From Annona cherimola (Eukaryota; Streptophyta; Magnoliopsida; Magnoliales; Annonaceae), in contig CM059973.1 in assembly GCA_030490835.1 (NCBI GenBank), forward strand, positions 52,332,008 to 52,396,007: DNA of 64,000 nucleotides. Direction: 5' to 3'. Shown here in pieces: positions 58,585 through 64,000 of this stretch (positions within the stretch are counted from its first letter, which is position 1; each line of letters opens with the position of its first letter). A model generated the notes under the pieces. It did no database searches. It saw nothing but the letters and a program-made list of their open reading frames with translations, and was not told the DNA's origin. The position numbers and the translations under genes were made by a program.

Positions 58585-60290
58585 TGTTGGTCCCGAGTTA
58601 ATGACAATTACCTAAGATGGGAGGGGTGAATTAGGTATTTAAAATTTTTCAACTTAAACATAAATTTTACCCCAGATTAATCTAGTCCCCTTTATGAAGA
58701 AACAAATGGAAAACAATATAGTGCTAAGAGCAGAAATAAAAATCAACAAGCAAGATTTTATAGTGGTTCGGGCAACCTTCCCTACTCCACTCTTCCAAGC
58801 TCACACCTCTTGTGACTTGGGTTCCACTATGTATTTCACAAATACAACTAGAGCCACTGCTCTCTTCTAGATTCCAGCTCTAGGGGCATCAATAATTCAC
58901 AGCATAAGTAGGTGACGAGTTCCACTCCAATCACATACTACTTTGCTTACACTTGATCTTAGTTACCCAAACTAAATCAAGTTGAATACAATAAGAAAAA
59001 GTAAAAGAAAGTTTCTACACATTATTGATGTGTAGAGGTAGATTTGGCGCAGAGAAGAACTTGTAATGCAGTCTGAAAGATTCAACGAGAAGCTCTTGGC
59101 AGTTTGAAAGCGAGGTTCTTGTTCTATATGATGGTTTGATCACTTAATGCTCTTAGAGATGGGAGTTGTGCTCAATTAATGAATTCTCAGCTACTCTTCA
59201 CGTTCATATTGAATGTCTTTTATAAATGTTGAGGGAATCCGAACGTTTGGAAGTAGGTGGCGCACATTTAATGCGCCAACGTTCGAAAAAATTTCGATCG
59301 TTGCGACCCAAGTCGCAGGTGGAGTCGACTTCGGGTGCGACTTCGCTTAAGTCACAGATGGAGTCGACTTCGGGTGCGACTTCAGCTGTCCGTATCTTCT
59401 TCAAGTTCCAGTTTAGGTCGACTTGGTCTTCGACTTGACCTAAGTCGCAGGTGTCGGGTGCGACTTCACTTTCTGTGCTTGCTTGATGAACTTGAAATCT
59501 TCGGAGATGACTTTGTCACTTGATTTTCTTCATATTGATTGTTCTCCCATTTATTTATAACTCTTGGAAGTTAATATAATCATCCTAGCTTGAAAACTTT
59601 AAGCTCTATATCTTGAAATCTTGAATACTTGAATCTTAGAGTGCCTAATGATGTCCAAATTTGTGTTCTTGATTTGAAATGATGAATCCATGCATCTTTA
59701 CTTAGCTTTAGACTTGTTGTGATCTTCATTTGTTCTAAGTCGAATATTTGAGTCTACTTGGTCTTTAATTTTAATCAAGTCGAGCATTGAGTCGACTTGG
59801 TTTTCGACTTAGCTCTTCAAAATGCTTGCTGTTAGTCTGAAGTCGAAGTTGGAGTCGACTTGGTTTGCGACTTCAACCAAGTCGAATGCGGAGTCAACTT
59901 GGGATGCAACTTCGGTAGATCTCGTCCCCGGTTTCAACTCTGGACAGAAAAACAAGTTTGAAGTCGATGCCGGAGTCGACTTGGTCTGCGACTTCACCCT
60001 AGTCGCATGCGGAGTTGACTTCGTTTGCGACTTCTGCAGCTTGGCCCCCCGATTTCAACGCTGGACGAAATTACATTTTGAGGTCGCTGCTAGAGTCGAC
60101 TTAGGGATCGACTTGGCCTAAGTCAATGCCTGAGTCGACTTGGAAATCTACTTAACCTGTCATGCTTCATTTTCTTCATTTGTATATCCTTTAATCATTT
60201 TCACAAACATGTTAGTAACCAAAACTTACTCAAATTGATTTATTAATCATCAAAACATAGACTTGGCTTATTTTCCACATGTTTCCAACA
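58585..60290 (-). repeat. Solo copia LTR (1706 bp) with TSD ATACT
   Basis: On the minus strand it runs TGTTGGAAACATG...GGGACCAACA. ATACT flanks it at 58580-58584 and 60291-60295. It belongs to the copia 1/D LTR group, with motif arrays at about 59305-59465 and 59735-60150. It splits the gypsy C pre-gag frame. Confidence 0.94.
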
Positions 60291-60482
60291 ATACTCTGCT
60301 GGGATGGGTGTGCTAAAAGAAACAACCTATTGCAATGTCCGCATATATGGACATTCTCCTTTATTCTAGCCTTTTTTTCCTCCTCCTTTATCTCCCTCAT
60401 TATTGTTTTTACTTTGATCGTCATTTACATTTTAAAACATAACAAGTTATATATATATATTATAATCATAGCAATTAAAATC
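60291..60482 (-). pseudogene. Gypsy C pre-gag protein, N-terminus
   Basis: It starts MTIKVKTIMREIKEEEKKARIKE at 60424, resembling MTNKGKTARSAREMEEEQERE of gypsy A. The frame runs toward 60296 and continues beyond the solo LTR at 58584. 60425-60482 is AT-rich leader. Confidence 0.6.
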
Positions 60483-60941
60483 TATTAGTCTCGAGTTTAT
60501 GACTATTACCCAATAGGGGAGGGGTGAATCGGGTATTTTGAAATTTTCGCTTAAACAGAAATTTTCCCCCTATTTAATTAGTCCCCTTAATGAAACAAAT
60601 GAATAATATGGAGAGAAATAAAGTAATAAAAGCTGAAATGTAAACCACAGCAGTAGGCAAAGATTTTATAGTGGTTTGGGAAAACCTTCCCTACTCCACT
60701 CTTCCAAGATCACACCACTTGGGTTCCACTAATGTATTATCAAATATAGCTAGAGCAACAGCTCTCTTCTAGATTCCAGCTCTAGGGGGCATGTACAAAT
60801 CACAGCACAAGTAGGTGACGAGTCACATTCAAGTCACAATGCTACTTTGCTTTCACTTGGATCAAATCACCAATATCAAACCAAGTATCAAATACAAATA
60901 TTGAATTAAATAAAAGAAACTACACTTTACAGATTGTGTAG
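60483..60941 (-). repeat. Copia LTR fragment, cut by gypsy E
   Basis: It aligns with the U5 half of the copia D and solo LTRs (ACCCAATAGGGGAGGGG, AAGCTC..TCTAGGGGGCATGTAC blocks). The outer dinucleotide has decayed to TA. It stops at 60941 where gypsy E begins; TGTAG at 60937-60941 is the expected TSD copy. Confidence 0.82.
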
Positions 60942-63434
60942 TGTGGTGTCCCGAACCGGGGTGCTTAGAAGCCTTACTCTGGGACCATTTTTGATTGGTA
61001 AACGTGAATCAAGATTATTGCCCTGATCACATGGCAGGATTTATATAAATATATATAGCATCAATACATGGAGAATTATCATCATTCATTTAACTGGAAA
61101 GATATTTTTCACATCAAAATCTTTATCATTGTCTTTATATAAACATTATCATACATCACATTTCTATCAAAATTCTGCATGTCATTTTACATGCTACCTT
61201 CATCATCATTTCCTGTTTGACGTTTGAAAAACATGAGTGAGTCATAATACTCAGTAAGCAAGCCATACATAATTTTTTTCAATCTTTTTCTTGCATTTCA
61301 TAAAATGCAAATGCAATGCATCCATAGCATTCATGACATTCCTTCATATGAGACGCTAGCTAGGCCCCCATCCCATACATGCTCCCATCTCAGGGAGGTT
61401 GCCGCTGGCCTGGGCCTGTATAAGCGACTTGGCGATAGAGAGGGGGACATCCGGTCTGCTTGCTACCTCAACTATGTCCTATTCCTCGTGCACCATGCTC
61501 ATTTACATACACATGCCGGCATGATATTTATAAATCATAAACATTTTACAAAAGCATTTAACAAGCAGTTAGCAATGATTTTATGTAAAACATTATAGGA
61601 ATGATCATCCTTAAATATAATTCACAAAACATGTGAGTAAACAATTTGCAATCATTTAGAAAATTTTTAGAAAGCATATAACTTGCTTGCCTCCTAAGTT
61701 GGTGTCCTCGACCTTTTCTTTTCCTTTTCCTATTCAAGAAAAAAGGACATTTCATTTATTCCATTCAGGTTGCTTCCCATGCACGCTTTATAATATTTGG
61801 TCATTATCTCCTTATACGGATTTTTTTATCCATAGGTTCTTCAAAAATTTCATCCTTATAATATAAATATTAATCTCAAATTTTCTCCAAAATCATGCTA
61901 TTTTCTGTAGCAGATTATTGTAGCAGGTTACTGTTCATCCGAGGTTACTGTTCACAACGTGTTGGTTACTGTTCCTGAGTTCCAAAAATCGACATTTTTT
62001 CTAAAAATAAAAAATACCATGACATAGCTTAGGTTTAGTATATCATGGAAAAATTCTTGAATTTTTAATTTATCATCATTAACTTGGCCAATTAAATCAT
62101 TTTCTCATATACTAAAATTCATCATAATTTCACTTAAGCATAATCCTTAAATCCAAAAATCATGAGATTAATATATCATTATTCCAACATCATAATTATT
62201 ATAAAAATTCATCTCAAAGCATCATTTAGCAATATTGGAGCATTATTTGCACATTGTACACATGATTTTCCCAAATGCTCTATCTTCGCTCCAAATTCTT
62301 GATGTTTTGGCATAATTCCACTTAAGCATTATAACTTTACTTATTTTCTCATGCTTAGGCATTATCTAAGTATGGTTTTACCTTATTTAACATCCAAAAG
62401 AAATTTGGATAGAATTCACTTACCCGAAGTGGAGATATCCCTCTTCTTTTCACACTTTCTCTTTCTAACTTTCTTCTCTTCTTTCTCTCACAACCTAAAA
62501 TGAATTTGGGAGTGGGGAGACTTGGATTTCTCAAGCTTGAGTTGAGAACGAGGTGCCTTGGACGTTCTCACCTTGTCCCTATTTATACTCCTCAATTTTT
62601 CATCAAATTACAATTTACCCCCTTGCTTGAGGTATTAAATTCTAATTTTTTTCTTCAAATCCCATGCAACACTTGGAGCTTTGTGCAGCCCCCTACCCTG
62701 CTCACGCCCCCCCTAAGCAGCAATATTTAATGATTTTTTAATTAATTAAAATTAATTATTTTTAAACTAATTAATCTCAACCATTGATTACATGATAAGA
62801 TCAATTGTGGGCCATTGGATTTGGCTCAAAATCCCACAGCCCCTGCACTTCCAGCCCCCTTGTTGGACTTTGAGCACCATTGCATTTAATTAAAGTGATT
62901 TTTTAATGACATTTGACTTTAAATAAATCAGAAATTAAATGAAAAAGTGGGCTACCATTTGATGTTCAATCTTGGCTCATGTTTCTTGATTTTTGATAGA
63001 TCATAATCAATTTATCATGATCATCATAATTTTTTAACTATTCATAAAAAATTTCATCCCAATCCGACGTCCGGATTGCAAATTACGAATTTTTCTTCAA
63101 TTTTTCACTAAAATCCGAAATTCTATTAAAATATCAAAAAGTATTGCTATTTCGTCCTGTAGTGATTAAATCTCCTTTTTCATCTTTTTGTGATTAAGTT
63201 AATCTAAGTGATTAACTCTTAATCACGTATCTTAATCCCTAGGTTACTATTCGCATGTACTATTCACGTGCACTATTCACATTAGTTAAATTTTTGATTG
63301 CATCATTTCAATCTCCAATACACATACTTGTGAATATAATTCATGAATTTTATTCATCATAAAAATTATTATAAAAATCTAGAGTTTTCAACCCTAGGTG
63401 ACACATGTATTACCTGAGGAGGCTGGGTTCTACA
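60942..63434 (-). repeat. Gypsy E 3' LTR (2493 bp)
   Basis: It starts TGTAGAACCCAGCC on the minus strand at 63434 and ends TGTGGTGTCCCG on plus at 60942. The core module lies at about 61345-61490, the TGAGT/ACTCA hairpin at 61238-61253 and the U5 hairpin near 61003-61030. There it pairs through a G-U wobble (TCAGG with CTTGA). The TATA box lies near 62578-62587 (minus). Confidence 0.85.
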
Positions 63435-63471
63435 ATCTTCCCCCCTTATAATAGGTTTCGTCCCGAAACCT
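63435..63471 (-). promoter_or_regulatory. Gypsy E polypurine tract and hairpin
   Basis: The minus strand reads AAGGGGGGAAGAT next to the LTR. Arms AGGTTTCG and CGAAACCT (63453-63471) form a perfect 8-bp stem with a 3-nt loop. Confidence 0.75.
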
Positions 63472-63883
63472 ATCTTTCCTTGAACAATTGAGGATATTTC
63501 CTTTCAACCTCTTCTCGTAGCTCCCAAGTGGCTTCAGACTCTAAATATCGATTCCATTGTACCTTCACATACTCGATCTCTCTGTTCCGCAGCTTCTTGA
63601 TCTTGAAATCCAATATTTTGATCGGCCTTTCCTCATAGTCAAATGTTCTTGGATTGACAAATTTTCTGCTATCAACACATGGGTAGGATCGGAAACATAC
63701 TTTCTTAGCATAGAGATGTGAAATACATTATGGATGGCACTTAGAGCTGGAGGCAGGGCAATTCTGTAGGCTAGGTTGCCTATCTTTTCCAAAACTTCAA
63801 AGGGCCCGACGTATCTTGGGTTCAGTTTTCCTCTCTTTCCAAACCATGTGACTCCTTTGAATGGCGTTACCTTAATAAATATG
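63472..63883 (-). pseudogene. Gypsy E pol C-terminus with chromodomain, partial
   Basis: The minus strand has FGKRGKLNPRYVGPF, then 63792-63565 MEKIGNLAYRIALPPALSAIHNVFHISMLRKYV (integrase C-terminal part). After a shift comes RPIKILDFKIKKLRNREIEYVKVQWNRYLESEATWELREE, a chromodomain-like module of the Tekay/Del type. Such chromodomains direct integration to heterochromatin in the family. One frameshift near 63610 separates the two parts. The upstream side is cut by copia F. Confidence 0.8.
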
Positions 63884-64000
63884 TGTTTGAAACAATTGCT
63901 AAATCAAATGCAAAATATCCAAAGCATGTGTTTTGATGATTAACAACACAATTTGAGTGAATTTTAGTTACTAATATGTTTTGTGCAATGATTAAGGATA
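63884..64000 (+). repeat. Copia F 5' end of LTR, runs off the window
   Basis: The sequence TGTTTGAAACAATTG and the next 100 bp closely match the reverse complement of the copia D LTR start (49256 leftward). Orientation is plus. Only the first 117 bp are visible, so it could be a solo LTR or a full element. Confidence 0.85.

Larger units (their letters stand above)
16752..60482 (-). mobile_element. Gypsy C: old Ty3/gypsy chromovirus broken up by nested insertions
   Basis: The pieces are 16752-17388 (LTR), 17389-18337, 20886-21902, about 50966-53722, 57150-57188, 57624-58584 and 60291-60482. Read right to left they give pre-gag, gag, protease, RT, RNase H, integrase, chromodomain, PPT and LTR in the correct Ty3/gypsy order. 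Every gap is bounded by LTR termini, in most cases with a perfect 5-bp TSD. The 5' LTR lies beyond the right edge. Many stops and frameshifts show it is long dead. Confidence 0.82.
60942..63883 (-). mobile_element. Gypsy E: 3' end of a Ty3/gypsy chromovirus
   Basis: It consists of a 3' LTR (60942-63434), PPT and hairpin, then the C-terminal end of pol with a chromodomain, interrupted at 63884 by copia F. The remainder lies beyond the window or the nested element. Confidence 0.85.

Overview
This window looks like nuclear DNA of a flowering plant, from a gene-free, AT-rich region built almost entirely of nested LTR retrotransposons. I find no host gene, tRNA, rRNA, CRISPR array or bacterial operon. 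The species cannot be named from the sequence. The evidence is plant Ty1/copia and Ty3/gypsy proteins, LTRs bounded by TG..CA with 5-bp target-site duplications (TSDs), and primer-binding sites (PBS) reading TGGTATCAGAG (initiator tRNA-Met type).

The base layer is an old minus-strand Ty3/gypsy chromovirus (gypsy C). Its pieces run from 16752 to about 60482 in reading order 3' to 5': 3' LTR start, chromodomain and integrase, RNase H, reverse transcriptase, protease, gag, and a pre-gag ORF. Later insertions split it: solo LTR S1 (18338-20880, TSD TATAT); a roughly 3.8-kb LTR L2 (21903 to about 50965), itself split by copia B (22496-36641, TSD GGTAT) and copia D (38139-49256, TSD TCAAT); solo LTR S2 (53723-57149, TSD TAACC); a 435-bp TRIM (57189-57623, TSD TTAAC); a solo copia LTR (58585-60290, TSD ATACT); and a copia LTR piece that carries gypsy E (60942-63883) and then copia F (63884 onward). 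To the left, the C LTR is hit by plus-strand LTR L1 (up to 16751), L1 by gypsy A (9874-13475), gypsy A by a further LTR (9669-9873), and that LTR by copia 1 (1-9668). This is a five-deep nest.

The copia elements (1, B, D and solo LTRs) form one Sirevirus-like group. Order in element sense is LTR, PBS, gag, pol, a spacer, a third ORF in the env position, duplicated polypurine tracts (PPT), LTR. Copia 1 is intact in gag (600 aa), pol (1034 aa) and ORF3 (529 aa). Its two LTRs differ at about one site in 565 bp, so it inserted recently and may be active. B and D are decayed relatives.

Several features are not ordinary annotation. (1) The copia LTRs and the pol-ORF3 spacer carry dense arrays of a palindromic decamer, AAGTCGACTT. 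(2) Gag and pol are in different frames, and in all three elements a 38-40 nt GT..AG segment at the junction would restore the frame if removed. (3) A non-autonomous gypsy derivative (30848-34878) has a complete LTR at one end and only an inverted 26-bp LTR tip at the other, with a perfect TSD, and carries a tandem array of PBS-like repeats. (4) Gypsy LTRs of different families share an internal module and two small hairpins.
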